Positions 35,059 through 43,262 of a stretch of DNA of 64,000 bases are shown one piece after another. Origin of the DNA: Schauerella aestuarii (GTDB lineage Bacteria; Pseudomonadota; Gammaproteobacteria; Burkholderiales; Burkholderiaceae_B); assembly GCF_009866805.1 (NCBI RefSeq), contig NZ_SIZW01000040.1, positions 620,001-684,000 of the forward strand, written 5' to 3'. How positions within the stretch are numbered: position 1 is the first letter of the stretch; the number at the start of each line of letters is the position of its first letter. The notes beneath the pieces are model-generated. The model was not told the origin of the DNA. It ran no database searches and worked only from the letters and a program-made list of their open reading frames with translations. The position numbers were made by a program, and so were the translations under genes.

Positions 35059-35355
35059 CTATCGCGCCCGGCAAGCCAACGGCGATCGTCCTCGGGCGGT
35101 CCATGTTGCATCGTCGCCCTTGCCGCGCAGTTCATATTCCGACGACTGGTACCACATGCCGGATGCCGCTCGCTGCTGCGGGAGCAGGGCAACTTGCTTG
35201 TTGGGTAATGTGACGCGTGCCGCGGCAGGTTCGAATACCACCCACAAATACGTGCCGTCATCGCATGAATAGCTGGCGGACGGCAGATTTTGCAGATCCA
35301 CTTTGCTGGCGCAGGCGGTGAGCAAACTCAGCATCAACAGGGCGGCAATACGCAT
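35059..35355 (-). CDS. MliC-like lipoprotein (C-type lysozyme inhibitor)
   Basis: 98-residue lipoprotein. The signal peptide ends in the lipobox LLTAC (Cys at about residue 15). The mature part has the MliC-type beta-barrel pattern: YSCDDGTYLWVVFE, ARVTLPNKQVALLPQQRAASG (partial), YELRGKGDDATW and a final Cys in LACRAR. Such proteins protect peptidoglycan from host C-type lysozyme. ATG 35355 is chosen because it starts the signal peptide; the frame is open to 35475. Convergent with the small gene at 34781. Confidence 0.8.
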   Translation of the reverse strand: MRIAALLMLSLLTACASKVDLQNLPSASYSCDDGTYLWVVFEPAAARVTLPNKQVALLPQQRAASGMWYQSSEYELRGKGDDATWTARGRSPLACRAR

Positions 35356-35488
35356 AAATGATTCCGGGCGCGAGTCCGGTCCGTGAAAGGTGGAAAAGCG
35401 GAGTACACAGGGTAGAAACGGCGGACGACGCCAGTTGAATAATAGCGACGCGCCGTCCGCCGCGCCAGTGCACACCGTGTCTTTTCAA

Positions 35489-36598
35489 TCACGCCGCGCC
35501 GTGCGATTCCACGTACAAAGCGTATAGGGAATGGCTGCTTGCCATATACAGCCGATTTCGCTTGGGGCCGCCAAACGCGAGATTCGCGCAACGTTCGGGC
35601 AAGCGAATAAAGCCGATGGCTTTGCCTTGTGGATTGAAAATCTTTACGCCATCCATCTCTTCGGATTTGCCGGCTGGTGGAAAGGCCTGCATACCGCCGC
35701 CAATATCCACGGCGTCCGTCGCCAATGCGCCGCTATAGCCCCACCCGCACCAGAGATTGCCATCGCGGTCGACCTTGATGCCGTCGAAGGCGCCCGGCCC
35801 GCCGGCATCGATCAATTTGGTCTTGTTCGACACCGTGGTGCCGTCATCAGAGACGTCGTACGCCCATACGCTGCGGTTGGGCGTGCCTTTCCATTCCACC
35901 ACATACAGTTTTTTCTCATCGGGCGAAAACGCCAACCCGTTGGGATTGACCAAGTCTGTGATCACGGCAGTGATCTTTCGGTCTTTGGAAATGCGATAAA
36001 CGTTCGTTGTGGGCTGTTCCGGTTTTGCCCTCGATCCTTCCCACTCCCCATTGATGCCAAATGTGGGGTCGGTAAACCAGATGCTGTCGTCCGAACGCAC
36101 CACCACGTCGTTCGGGGCATTCAGGCGCTTGCCCTCATAACGGTCGGCCAGCACGGTGAGGCTGCCGTTTTTCTCCGTCCGCACCACACGCCGGGTGACG
36201 GAATGCTCGCAGGTAATCAACCGGCCCTGGCGGTCGCACACATTGCCGTTGGCATAGTTCACGCCGGTCTTGTGAACGCTGAACTTCTCCGTCTTCTCGT
36301 CGTACTTCATCAGTCGATTGTTCGGAATGTCGCTCAACAGCACGTACCCGCCTTGCTCGAAATAGGCGGGCCCCTCCGCCCATCGCATCCCGGTGCCCAA
36401 TTGCTCGATCGTGCTGCTGTAAATACGATACTTGGCGAAGCTCGGATCCAGGATGAAGACGTTGGGATCCGGATAGCGCTGACTGGGCTTGAACGCGAAC
36501 GATTGCGCACCGGCCAAGCCGCTCATGGCCGCTACTCCTGTGCCGGCCGCGGCCACCAACAATTGCCGTCGCTTTCGATTGAGGTCGTTATTCTGCAT
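35489..36598 (-). CDS. SMP-30/gluconolactonase-like protein with Tat signal
   Basis: 369-residue six-bladed beta-propeller of the SMP-30/gluconolaconase/LRE type. The N-terminus NRKRRQLLVAAAGTGVAAM is a Tat-like signal (KRRQLL) with cleavage near AGAQS. Propeller motifs: WAEGPAYF, NGNVCDRQGRLITCEH, RLNAPNDVVV, DPTFGINGEW and NPNGLAFSPDEKKLYV, containing the metal-site Glu, Asn and Asp of the family. Probably a periplasmic lactonase; substrate unknown. ATG 36598 has GGAG about 9 bases upstream. Confidence 0.9.
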   Translation of the reverse strand: MQNNDLNRKRRQLLVAAAGTGVAAMSGLAGAQSFAFKPSQRYPDPNVFILDPSFAKYRIYSSTIEQLGTGMRWAEGPAYFEQGGYVLLSDIPNNRLMKYDEKTEKFSVHKTGVNYANGNVCDRQGRLITCEHSVTRRVVRTEKNGSLTVLADRYEGKRLNAPNDVVVRSDDSIWFTDPTFGINGEWEGSRAKPEQPTTNVYRISKDRKITAVITDLVNPNGLAFSPDEKKLYVVEWKGTPNRSVWAYDVSDDGTTVSNKTKLIDAGGPGAFDGIKVDRDGNLWCGWGYSGALATDAVDIGGGMQAFPPAGKSEEMDGVKIFNPQGKAIGFIRLPERCANLAFGGPKRNRLYMASSHSLYALYVESHGAA

Positions 36599-36948
36599 TG
36601 CATGTCTCCGTTTTGAATGAGGCTCAAGCCGTAACGCTCAAGCTCGCCAAGTCGAGCCTGGCAACCTTCTAAAACAATACGGCGCAACCGCTGCCGCGCT
36701 ACGCCCGGGGGTAAGGCTGCAGAGACGATATGCCAGAATAACCAAAACTGCCTAGCGGAAGGCATTTCGGTGATTTTTGCGCGGCTTACCGGATTGGGGA
36801 CGAAAGTGCGGGGAGCGGGGAGGCGAAAAATCCTACCTTACGTATCCAATCGCATTGCATTCCTTCGGTGCGAAGTTCGTACGCGAGAATCGTTTAGCGT
36901 GCCGCTAGAACAATTCGTCGATCGAGTGGAAGATGACATGGAGGTTGC
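36599..36948. other. 350-bp region, at most one doubtful small ORF
   Basis: Upstream of the Tat-SMP-30 gene and before the unknown gene at 36949. Apart from a 60-codon open frame at 36770 (listed separately with low confidence) I see no gene, no clear promoter hexamers and no terminator. Base composition looks less GC-rich than the neighbours. Confidence 0.4.
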
Positions 36949-36952
36949 GTGA
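36770..36952 (+). CDS. Possible 60-residue small protein
   Basis: Open frame from GTG 36770 with GGAAGG 8 bases upstream, ending in a TGA that overlaps the GTG start of the next gene (GTGA). The overlap suggests coupling, but the sequence is basic, without recognisable domain, and may be chance. Kept only because of the overlap and ribosome site. Confidence 0.25.
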   Translation: MIFARLTGLGTKVRGAGRRKILPYVSNRIAFLRCEVRTRESFSVPLEQFVDRVEDDMEVA

Positions 36953-37683
36953 TCCGAGGGCTTAAGTTTGGTCTCTGCGCATTTGCCAGTGGCTTCGCAT
37001 TGTCGGCGCACAGCGCCGACGGTGTGGTCCCCATTGGCGGCGCAGACGATGTCGGCCTCCCATCTGAAATGGTGCTACGCAAAATTGAATTGGGTGATGC
37101 GACTTACGCAATACCCGCCGCATTCTTCGATCCCCCGTCCGAGTTAGGGGAGCGTCGACCGAGAGCGGTATTGTTTCGCGCCTACTTGCCGAGCCTGGTT
37201 CCACTGACTGGCAAAAATTACGATGCGCTAATGGCGCCTGCTTCCAGCCCGCAGCGTGTGTCGATTCTTGTGCAGGAGCGAATTCCCAGCGCACGTCCGA
37301 GAAGCACTGATGCATTAACGTCTGCATATCGCGTGGCGATCGACGCGCCACTCCCGGGAGAAAATGGTCCCACGCCAGAGGTGAGCATCGGACCTGGGCC
37401 TGATGGTCTGAAGTTGATCCGCTCGAGTGCGAGTCGCCAGCGTGTCATGCCGCAGGAACTCTTTATAGAGGGCAACCCGGACCGCCTTGAAACAGTCGTG
37501 ATTTGTTTCGTGTACGACAAGATAGATGTGCCGTACCCCTCATGCACGATGACGTTTGTGCATAACGATGCCACTTTCAGCATCACGACCAATCGGCAGT
37601 ATCTCAATGACTGGCGGACCCTACGCGAGCGCGTTCTTGCACTGTTTAAGCGCTACGAGATCCGAACGCAGAAAACGCCCTGA
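36949..37683 (+). CDS. Exported protein of unknown function
   Basis: 244-residue protein not recognised. Residues 1-22 form a signal peptide (RGLKFGLCAFASGFALSAHSA, cleavage near AHSA-D). The mature part has repeated beta-strand-like segments, three Cys in all (one in the signal), and a paired CFVYDKIDVPYPSC that could form a disulphide. GTG start at 36949, with GGAGG 4 bases upstream. Codon use and GC look lower than in neighbours. It lies between two tRNA genes and ends before a bidirectional terminator. No function is proposed. Confidence 0.65.
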   Translation: MIRGLKFGLCAFASGFALSAHSADGVVPIGGADDVGLPSEMVLRKIELGDATYAIPAAFFDPPSELGERRPRAVLFRAYLPSLVPLTGKNYDALMAPASSPQRVSILVQERIPSARPRSTDALTSAYRVAIDAPLPGENGPTPEVSIGPGPDGLKLIRSSASRQRVMPQELFIEGNPDRLETVVICFVYDKIDVPYPSCTMTFVHNDATFSITTNRQYLNDWRTLRERVLALFKRYEIRTQKTP

Positions 37684-37896
37684 TGCTGCTGGGCATCAAA
37701 ACAGTCAATAAAGCGTCTAGTGTCAGTCGGAAACTGGATGCAAATGTGCGGGATTCGACGGGCGTCTATGGTCGTCGGAATATCGGGCAACCCAATCGCG
37801 ACTACCGGATCACCCCGCCCGCCGGAGAGCAGCGCTTTTCGTAGCGGTGGCATCTGAAGGTGTCTTCAGCCAGAGCAACGGTATTGCTTGGTGGAA

Positions 37897-37943
37897 TATT
37901 GCCTGATGCAGCACTGCCTGATGGAGTATTGACTGATGCAGCA
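37897..37943 (+). repeat. 17-bp direct repeat, 30-bp period
   Basis: TATTGCCTGATGCAGCA at 37897-37913 and TATTGACTGATGCAGCA at 37927-37943 differ at one base; between them GCCTGATG repeats again partially. Confidence 0.7.
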
Positions 37944-37946
37944 AAT

Positions 37947-37973
37947 AAAAAAGCCACCTTGCGGTGGCTTTTT
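37947..37973. terminator. Bidirectional intrinsic terminator
   Basis: Six A, GCCACC, loop TTGC, GGTGGC, five T. It serves the unknown exported gene on plus and tRNA-Asn on minus. Confidence 0.88.
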
Positions 37974-38018
37974 CAGTTTGCTGCATACGGTATCGCAGCT
38001 TCGACGCATTAGAGAGAA

Positions 38019-38094
38019 TGGCTCCCCGAGCTGGGCTCGAACCAGCGACCTGCGGATTAACAGTCCGTCGCTCTACCGACTGAGCTATCAGGGA
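38019..38094 (-). tRNA. tRNA-Asn (GUU)
   Basis: 76 nt with encoded CCA. Acceptor TCCCTGA, D stem GCTC/GAGC, anticodon loop CTGTTAA (anticodon GTT), T arm GGTTCGAGCC. Terminator at 37947-37973 downstream. Confidence 0.96.
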
Positions 38095-38103
38095 ACTGCG
38101 TCG

Positions 38104-38141
38104 AGAACGAAACTATAACACGATCTTTTTGACGAATGCAA
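38104..38141 (-). promoter_or_regulatory. tRNA-Asn promoter
   Basis: On the minus strand TTGCAT (38141-38136), 18-base spacer, TATAGT (38117-38112), then TTCGTTCT (38111-38104), 9 bases before the tRNA. The TTCGTTCT element recurs in the Thr promoter and, with one change, in the fMet promoter. Confidence 0.75.
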
Positions 38142-38171
38142 ATGGGGGAGGAAAAGATTGTTCAGCACCGT

Positions 38172-38201
38172 CAAAACGTTATGTAATAACATAACGTTTT
38201 G
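38172..38201. promoter_or_regulatory. Zur-like operator palindrome
   Basis: 30-bp near-perfect palindrome: arms CAAAACGTTATGT (38172-38184) and ACATAACGTTTTG (38189-38201) around AATA. The GTTATGT...ACATAAC core resembles proteobacterial Zur sites. It lies 18 bases before the start of a COG0523 GTPase, a family classically Zur-controlled. The regulator itself is not in the window. Confidence 0.75.
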
Positions 38202-38219
38202 ATCGACCAGGAGTGCATC

Positions 38220-39464
38220 ATGAACATCGATTTCTCATCCGAGGCGCGCGCCATCGTTGGCGCCAAGCTCCCCGTAACGGTGTTGTCCGGCTTTTTGGGC
38301 GCGGGCAAGACGACCCTGCTCAATCACGTCCTGGCGAATCGCGAGGGCAAGCGCGTCGCTGTGATCGTCAACGATATGTCTGAAGTGAATATCGATGCGC
38401 GCCTGATTCGGGAGGGCGGTGCGGCGCTGTCCCGCGCGGATGAAAAGCTGGTGGAAATGAGCAACGGCTGTATTTGCTGCACGCTGCGCGAGGATCTTTT
38501 GCTCGAGATCCGCAAGCTGGCGGCCGAGGGGCGGTTTGATTACCTGTTGATCGAATCGAGCGGGATCTCCGAGCCTTTGCCGGTGGCCGAGACGTTTACG
38601 TTCGAAGACGATGCGGGTCACGCGCTTGCCGACGTGGCGCGTTTGGACACCATGGTTACGGTAGTGGACGCGTTCAACTTCCTGCGCGACTACGCGTCGC
38701 AGGATGCGTTGGCCGACCGGGGCGATACCGCGGGCGACGAGGATGACCGCACGGTGGTGGATCTGCTGATCGAGCAGATCGAATTCTGCGATGTACTTGT
38801 GCTCAATAAAACCGATCTCGTCACGCCAGCGGAGTTGAATCAGCTCGAGGCCATGCTCAAGGCGCTCAATCCACGGGCCGACATCATTCATGCCCATTTT
38901 GGCGGCGTGCCGCTCGATCGCGTGCTGGACACGGGTAGGTTCGATTTCGCCGCAGCCGCCGCCGCGCCAGGCTGGATGGCGGAGCTGCGCGGTGAGCATA
39001 TGCCTGAAACGCAAGCCTATGGCATTTCGAGCTTTGCCTTTCGCGCTCGCCGGCCCTTTCATCCAGCGCGATTTTGGGCGTTCATACATCAGGAGTGGCC
39101 GGGCGTCGTGCGCTCGAAAGGTTTCTTCTGGCTCGTCACGCGACCGGCCTATGCCGGTTCCTGGTCGCAGGCGGGCGCGGTGACCCGACATGGCGTCGCC
39201 GGATACTGGATGGCTGCCACGCCGTCGGCAAGTTGGCCGGACGACGACGCATCGCGGGCGCAACGTCTGGCGGACTGGGATCCGATTTATGGCGATCGGA
39301 TGCAGGAGTTGGTGCTCATCGGCATCGACATGGATCGCGATGCATTGACCGCGGCGCTTGAAGCGTGTCTGATGACTGCGGAAGAATTAACTGGGCCGCT
39401 GGCAGCACTGGAGCGTTTGAGAGAAACCGACCCCTTTCCGAAGTGGGGCGATGACTCGGCGTAA
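38220..39464 (+). CDS. COG0523 zinc metallochaperone GTPase (ZigA-like)
   Basis: 414-residue CobW/COG0523 GTPase. Walker A GFLGAGKT at 24-31, the metal-binding CICC at 84-87, NKTDL for guanine specificity, and a CobW C-terminal domain. Members under Zur control deliver zinc to client proteins during zinc shortage. ATG 38220 has AGGAG 6 bases upstream; an in-frame TTG at 38199 lies inside the palindrome region and is rejected. The Zur-like site just upstream predicts repression in zinc-replete cells. Confidence 0.93.
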   Translation: MNIDFSSEARAIVGAKLPVTVLSGFLGAGKTTLLNHVLANREGKRVAVIVNDMSEVNIDARLIREGGAALSRADEKLVEMSNGCICCTLREDLLLEIRKLAAEGRFDYLLIESSGISEPLPVAETFTFEDDAGHALADVARLDTMVTVVDAFNFLRDYASQDALADRGDTAGDEDDRTVVDLLIEQIEFCDVLVLNKTDLVTPAELNQLEAMLKALNPRADIIHAHFGGVPLDRVLDTGRFDFAAAAAAPGWMAELRGEHMPETQAYGISSFAFRARRPFHPARFWAFIHQEWPGVVRSKGFFWLVTRPAYAGSWSQAGAVTRHGVAGYWMAATPSASWPDDDASRAQRLADWDPIYGDRMQELVLIGIDMDRDALTAALEACLMTAEELTGPLAALERLRETDPFPKWGDDSA

Positions 39465-39516
39465 GGCGCGATGCCACTCGGGCTAGGTCATCACCGTCGC
39501 CGTTTTCATCTCAACC

Positions 39517-40545
39517 TTGTCCTCGCCGAACATTCCCGCCTCAAGTCATCCGTCCGACACGCGCATCGGCGTCACGGTGCTGTCCGGTTTTCTGGGAAGC
39601 GGCAAGACCACGCTCCTTAACCGGCTTTTGCGTACACGCGACTTCACGGATGCGCTGGTCGTCGTGAACGAATTTGGCGACATCGGCATCGATCATCATC
39701 TGGTGCGCGCGGGCGACGATCGGCTGGCGGTCATTGCCGGCGGCTGCCTCTGTTGCACGGTGCGTGGGGGCCTGGTGGATACCTTGCGCGACGTGTTCAT
39801 GGCGGCAATGGCGCGCCAAGTGCCGCCCTTTTCACGCGTCGTGATCGAGACGACAGGGTTGGCCGACCCCGCGCCGGTCTTGTTTACGCTCACCCATGAA
39901 CCTTTCCTTGCGCAGCGATTCGTGTATCGCGGGGCCGTTGTCGTGGCCGACGTGACGCACCTCGAACGCCAACTCGAGACCCAGCCCGAAGTAGCGCGCC
40001 AACTGGCGTTGGCCGACCTGGTCTGGATGAGCAAGACCGATCTCGCCGATCCCTCTCAGCGTGCTGCAGCCGCAGACGCTGTGCGCGGTGTGAACGTGTT
40101 TGCTCACGTCATCGATGCGGCAAGCGTTGCCAAGGCGATTACGATGCTGATTCGTACGCTGGACGAGGCATTGGTGCCGCGTGTGTCTGCGCCTGGGTAT
40201 GTGCCCAAGCTGTCATCCGGTTCGCACGGCCGGGTGCATCAGAGAGTGGTGCGCTTGCCTAAGCCGACGTCGCGGGTGGCTTTTGCTCAGGGTGTCGAGG
40301 CGCTCCAAAGCGTCCTTGGCGCATCCTTGCTGCGCCTGAAAGGCATCGTGCGCTGGCATCGTCGTGACGGCTCTACAGGTGTGTATGCCGTTCACGGCGT
40401 GCACGATGTGATGTATGCGCCAGAGCCGTTGCTTGAGGCCGGCGGTGCCATCGATGACGGGGGTGTGCTGGTGCTGATCACCCGCGATATATCGCCCAGC
40501 GATGTGAACACGGCCGTCAACGCCGCGTTCGGCACCGCCGAGTAG
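39517..40545 (+). CDS. Second COG0523/CobW-family GTPase
   Basis: 342-residue GTPase. Walker A GFLGSGKT at 24-31, CLCC at 77-80, and SKTDL where most relatives have NKxDL. CobW C-terminal domain present. It lies 52 bp after the first GTPase and is probably in the same Zur-controlled transcript. Start is uncertain: TTG 39517 has no ribosome site, and no ATG lies near the N-terminus. The two proteins share motifs but differ enough to suggest distinct clients or metals. Confidence 0.88.
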   Translation: MSSPNIPASSHPSDTRIGVTVLSGFLGSGKTTLLNRLLRTRDFTDALVVVNEFGDIGIDHHLVRAGDDRLAVIAGGCLCCTVRGGLVDTLRDVFMAAMARQVPPFSRVVIETTGLADPAPVLFTLTHEPFLAQRFVYRGAVVVADVTHLERQLETQPEVARQLALADLVWMSKTDLADPSQRAAAADAVRGVNVFAHVIDAASVAKAITMLIRTLDEALVPRVSAPGYVPKLSSGSHGRVHQRVVRLPKPTSRVAFAQGVEALQSVLGASLLRLKGIVRWHRRDGSTGVYAVHGVHDVMYAPEPLLEAGGAIDDGGVLVLITRDISPSDVNTAVNAAFGTAE

Positions 40546-40549
40546 AAAA

Positions 40550-41137
40550 TCAAAGAATCGTGCAGACCTCGTCAAACGGCAGCCGAATGCCGCGCGGATA
40601 ATTCTTGCTGCTGTCGCCGTAGCCCAGATTGATCAGGAAGTTGGTCGTGTGGGCGCCGTCGGGAAAGAATTCGGCGTTTACCTTGGCGGGATCGAAGCCG
40701 CTCATGGCGCCGCTGTCCAGTCCGAGCATGCGGGCGGCAACGATCAGGTAGGCGCCTTGCAAGGCGCTGTTGCGCGCGGCCGTACTTTCGGCCAACGCTG
40801 CATTGGCTTCATACATGGGTTTCGCGTCGTACACCGGGAAAAGCTTGGGCAGGTGGTCGAAGAAGCGTGTGTTTTGCGCCACGATCACCGTCACGGGGGC
40901 GGCAAGCGTCTTGTCGAGATTGCCGGCGCTCAGCGCGGGCGCGAGGCGCTGCTTGGCTTCGGGAGACCGCAAAAATACAAAACGTGCCGGCTGCGCGTTC
41001 ATCGAGGTGGGGCCCCACTTGGCCAGATCGTAAAGCGCCTCGAGCGTGTCGTCCGTGACGGGCTGGGAGGTAAAGGCATTGAATGTGCGTGCATTCAGGA
41101 ACACGCGTTCCAGGCTGGCTTGGTCGAGAGGCGTCAT
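40550..41137 (-). CDS. Nitroreductase family protein, RutE/HadB-like
   Basis: 195-residue FMN-dependent nitroreductase-fold protein resembling malonic semialdehyde reductase RutE: ARTFNAFTSQPV, YDLAKWGPTSMNAQPARFVF and GFDPAKVNAEFF. No rut genes are adjacent, so a general reductase role is as likely. Cytosolic. Convergent with the COG0523 pair, ending 4 bases from that gene's stop. Confidence 0.88.
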   Translation of the reverse strand: MTPLDQASLERVFLNARTFNAFTSQPVTDDTLEALYDLAKWGPTSMNAQPARFVFLRSPEAKQRLAPALSAGNLDKTLAAPVTVIVAQNTRFFDHLPKLFPVYDAKPMYEANAALAESTAARNSALQGAYLIVAARMLGLDSGAMSGFDPAKVNAEFFPDGAHTTNFLINLGYGDSSKNYPRGIRLPFDEVCTIL

Positions 41138-41901
41138 GATGGTCCGTTACGGAAGATAGGCTGCAGGCGGGGCCATCGCGTGGCACGATCGATCGGCCCG
41201 TCCCCGTGGCGGTCGTCAGGGCGGTGTGCGACGACAGCCTGTTCGGCGCGATTTTAGGAGGTCGGATCGTTCCGGGGAATTGCCACCAGTGCAACGCTCT
41301 GGTGTGGAATCAGAACAATAGGCCGCCTTTTCTTTGCTTCGCCCGGGAGAATGGCGGTATACTTTTTTCAACCCTTCCACCTCTAGGCGTGATTGTGCTG
41401 GCGATGTCAGCTGCACGCATGGCCCGAAATCTCGAATTCGGCCGCGCCGAGGTGTGATACAGGTGTTTTGCGGCGCATTCGTGCGATGTCCGGCCCGCGT
41501 CTCGGTAATGCCGAAAGTGCTGTTTGCCGATCGTTCGAAGCGTTTCGCCGCTACGCTGATTGCGTTGTTTCTCGACTTCACGCGCTTTTCCGAAGCCTAA
41601 TACGCTTGCCCGTTGCAATGGCAAACGCTACCCAACGTTTACGTCGGGATTCGGATCGGCTGGTGTGACGGCTTATATATTTGTTCGTGGCTGGTGGCCT
41701 GGGTATCACGTGATCCAGCGCCCGGTGCGCACACATTCTTTTCAGACGGACCCAGGCATTGCAGCATTGCGCATATCTCGCAGGTGAGACGGATGACGGC
41801 TACGGCAACGTGGCGGGATATCTGTCGCAACGCGACTTGCCGACTGCACTGCCATTCGGCGAACTGCAAAACAAAAAGCCCGGCGAGATGCGCCAGGCTT
41901 T
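41138..41901. other. 764-bp region without a supported gene
   Basis: No open frame here has both a ribosome site and a family resemblance. It contains a good plus-strand promoter candidate at 41334-41363 and, at its end, the tRNA-fMet terminator (41873-41902). A small RNA or degraded gene is possible but unproven. Confidence 0.5.
41334..41363 (+). promoter_or_regulatory. Promoter candidate without an assigned gene
   Basis: TTGCTT (41334-41339), 18-base spacer, TATACT (41358-41363). Both hexamers are close to consensus. No coding region follows within 690 bases on this strand before scpB. Confidence 0.5.

Positions 41902-41902
<1 letters not shown>
41873..41902 (-). terminator. Terminator abutting tRNA-fMet
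   Basis: Imperfect inverted repeat (AAAAGCC.GGCG with CGCC.GGCTTTTT on the minus strand) ending in T. The hairpin starts at the last base of the encoded CCA. Confidence 0.7.
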
Positions 41903-41978
<76 letters not shown>

Positions 41979-41982
41979 TCTG

Positions 41983-41996
41983 AGAACGAGACTATA
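41983..41996 (-). promoter_or_regulatory. tRNA-fMet promoter: minus 10 and shared discriminator
   Basis: On the minus strand TATAGT (41996-41991) directly followed by CTCGTTCT (41990-41983), four bases from the tRNA. Matches the Asn element except one base. Confidence 0.65.
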
Positions 41997-42059
41997 GCAT
42001 TTATTACAAACGTCCGCTTGGCGGACCCGATTAACGATTTCTCGATTGATTTGGTTTGA

Positions 42060-43256
42060 ATGACTGACGGCGAGGCAACAGTAGTGCTTGAAACCGCGCT
42101 TTTATGCGCATCCCAGCCCATGCCGCTGGCGGAAATGCGGCGGCTGTTCGGCGAAACGGACGAGGTCAATGACGGGCGTCTGCGCGAATGGCTCGGTCAA
42201 CTGGACCAGCAGTGGGAAAACCGTGGCATGGTCCTGACGGCATTGAGTAGCGGTTGGCGTTTCCAGAGCCGGCCCGCCATGCAGCGTTATCTCGAGCGGC
42301 TCAATCCGGAAAAGCCGCCGAAGTACTCGAGGGCCGTGCTGGAAACCTTGGCGATCGTGGCCTGGCGACAGCCTGTGACGCGCGGGGATATCGAAGATAT
42401 TCGCGGCGTGACGGTGTCGTCGCAGATCGTGAAGTCGCTGGAAGACCGAGGCTGGATCGAAGTCATCGGGCATCGCGATGCGCCCGGACGTCCGGCGTTG
42501 TTCGCCACGACCCGTCAGTTTTTGGATGATTTGGGCCTGCGGGCGCTGGACGAATTGCCGGCACTGGAGTCGAACGACGCGGTGATTGCGCTGGCTGGGC
42601 TCGATTTTGCAGAAGTACAAGCGGCTTTGGGCCATGATGGCGTAGAATCCGCAGTCGTGGCTGAAGGCGAACCGCCCGTTGCCATGCTTGCCGGTCCCGA
42701 CCAAACGTCGGTTGCCGCCGTGAGCGAATCGCCTGATGGCGATCTGGCCCATGTGAGCGACAGTGAAGATGTGGGCGATACCGAAGAAGCGAGTGGCAAT
42801 GCTGCTGCTTCGTCGGCAGTGTCCGAGGTCGATGCCGCGGCAGGCGACCATGTGCCGTTCACCCCTGTGCCCGAGTTCGAGCCCGTTCGTCCTGACAGCG
42901 TGTCGCTGCCGTCGACGGGCGATACCGTGCCGCAGCCCGGGTCGGTGCCTGAAATGCCGCCCTTGAATATCCCTGAGATCGTGCCGAACCCGGTGCGCCC
43001 GGATGTCGACGTGCCTGTGCCCGTTCCGACGCCCGAGCCGCAACCTCAGCCCGATCCTGTGCGTGAACCGCAGCCTGAGCCCGATGTCGAGCCCACGCCT
43101 GCGGAGCCCGCCGAACCCGAACCAACACCGCCGGCGCCCGATGTGGCGCCCATGCCCGACGCTCCGGGAGAGACTTCCCAGTCGTCGACCGATGCGAAAG
43201 AACAGGACGATGAGGCCCATAAGCGCTTGCCTCATCAAGATACGAAGCCGGAGTAG
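42060..43256 (+). CDS. scpB: Segregation and condensation protein B with long acidic tail
   Basis: 398-residue ScpB, the winged-helix partner of SMC-ScpA in chromosome condensation. The conserved core is residues ~5-185 (ALLCASQPMPLAEMRRLF; YSRAVLETLAIVAWRQPVTRGDIEDIRGV, key: LETLAIVAYRQP-type helix). From about residue 190 to the end is a low-complexity tail rich in Glu, Val, Ala and then Pro-Glu/Pro-Gln repeats. Typical ScpB is about 200 residues. scpA is not adjacent. Starts at ATG 42060. Confidence 0.9.
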   Translation: MTDGEATVVLETALLCASQPMPLAEMRRLFGETDEVNDGRLREWLGQLDQQWENRGMVLTALSSGWRFQSRPAMQRYLERLNPEKPPKYSRAVLETLAIVAWRQPVTRGDIEDIRGVTVSSQIVKSLEDRGWIEVIGHRDAPGRPALFATTRQFLDDLGLRALDELPALESNDAVIALAGLDFAEVQAALGHDGVESAVVAEGEPPVAMLAGPDQTSVAAVSESPDGDLAHVSDSEDVGDTEEASGNAAASSAVSEVDAAAGDHVPFTPVPEFEPVRPDSVSLPSTGDTVPQPGSVPEMPPLNIPEIVPNPVRPDVDVPVPVPTPEPQPQPDPVREPQPEPDVEPTPAEPAEPEPTPPAPDVAPMPDAPGETSQSSTDAKEQDDEAHKRLPHQDTKPE

Positions 43257-43262
43257 TCCAAC

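Larger units (their letters stand above)
37684..38018. other. 335-bp non-coding region before tRNA-Asn
   Basis: No gene. Contains a 17-bp direct repeat (37897-37913 and 37927-37943) and a bidirectional terminator (37947-37973). Nothing else recognised. Confidence 0.6.

Noticed and set aside
36599-38220. Genomic island with integrase between the tRNA genes
   Set aside because: No integrase, transposase or matching tRNA 3'-end duplication was found; the 17-bp repeats do not match a tRNA end.
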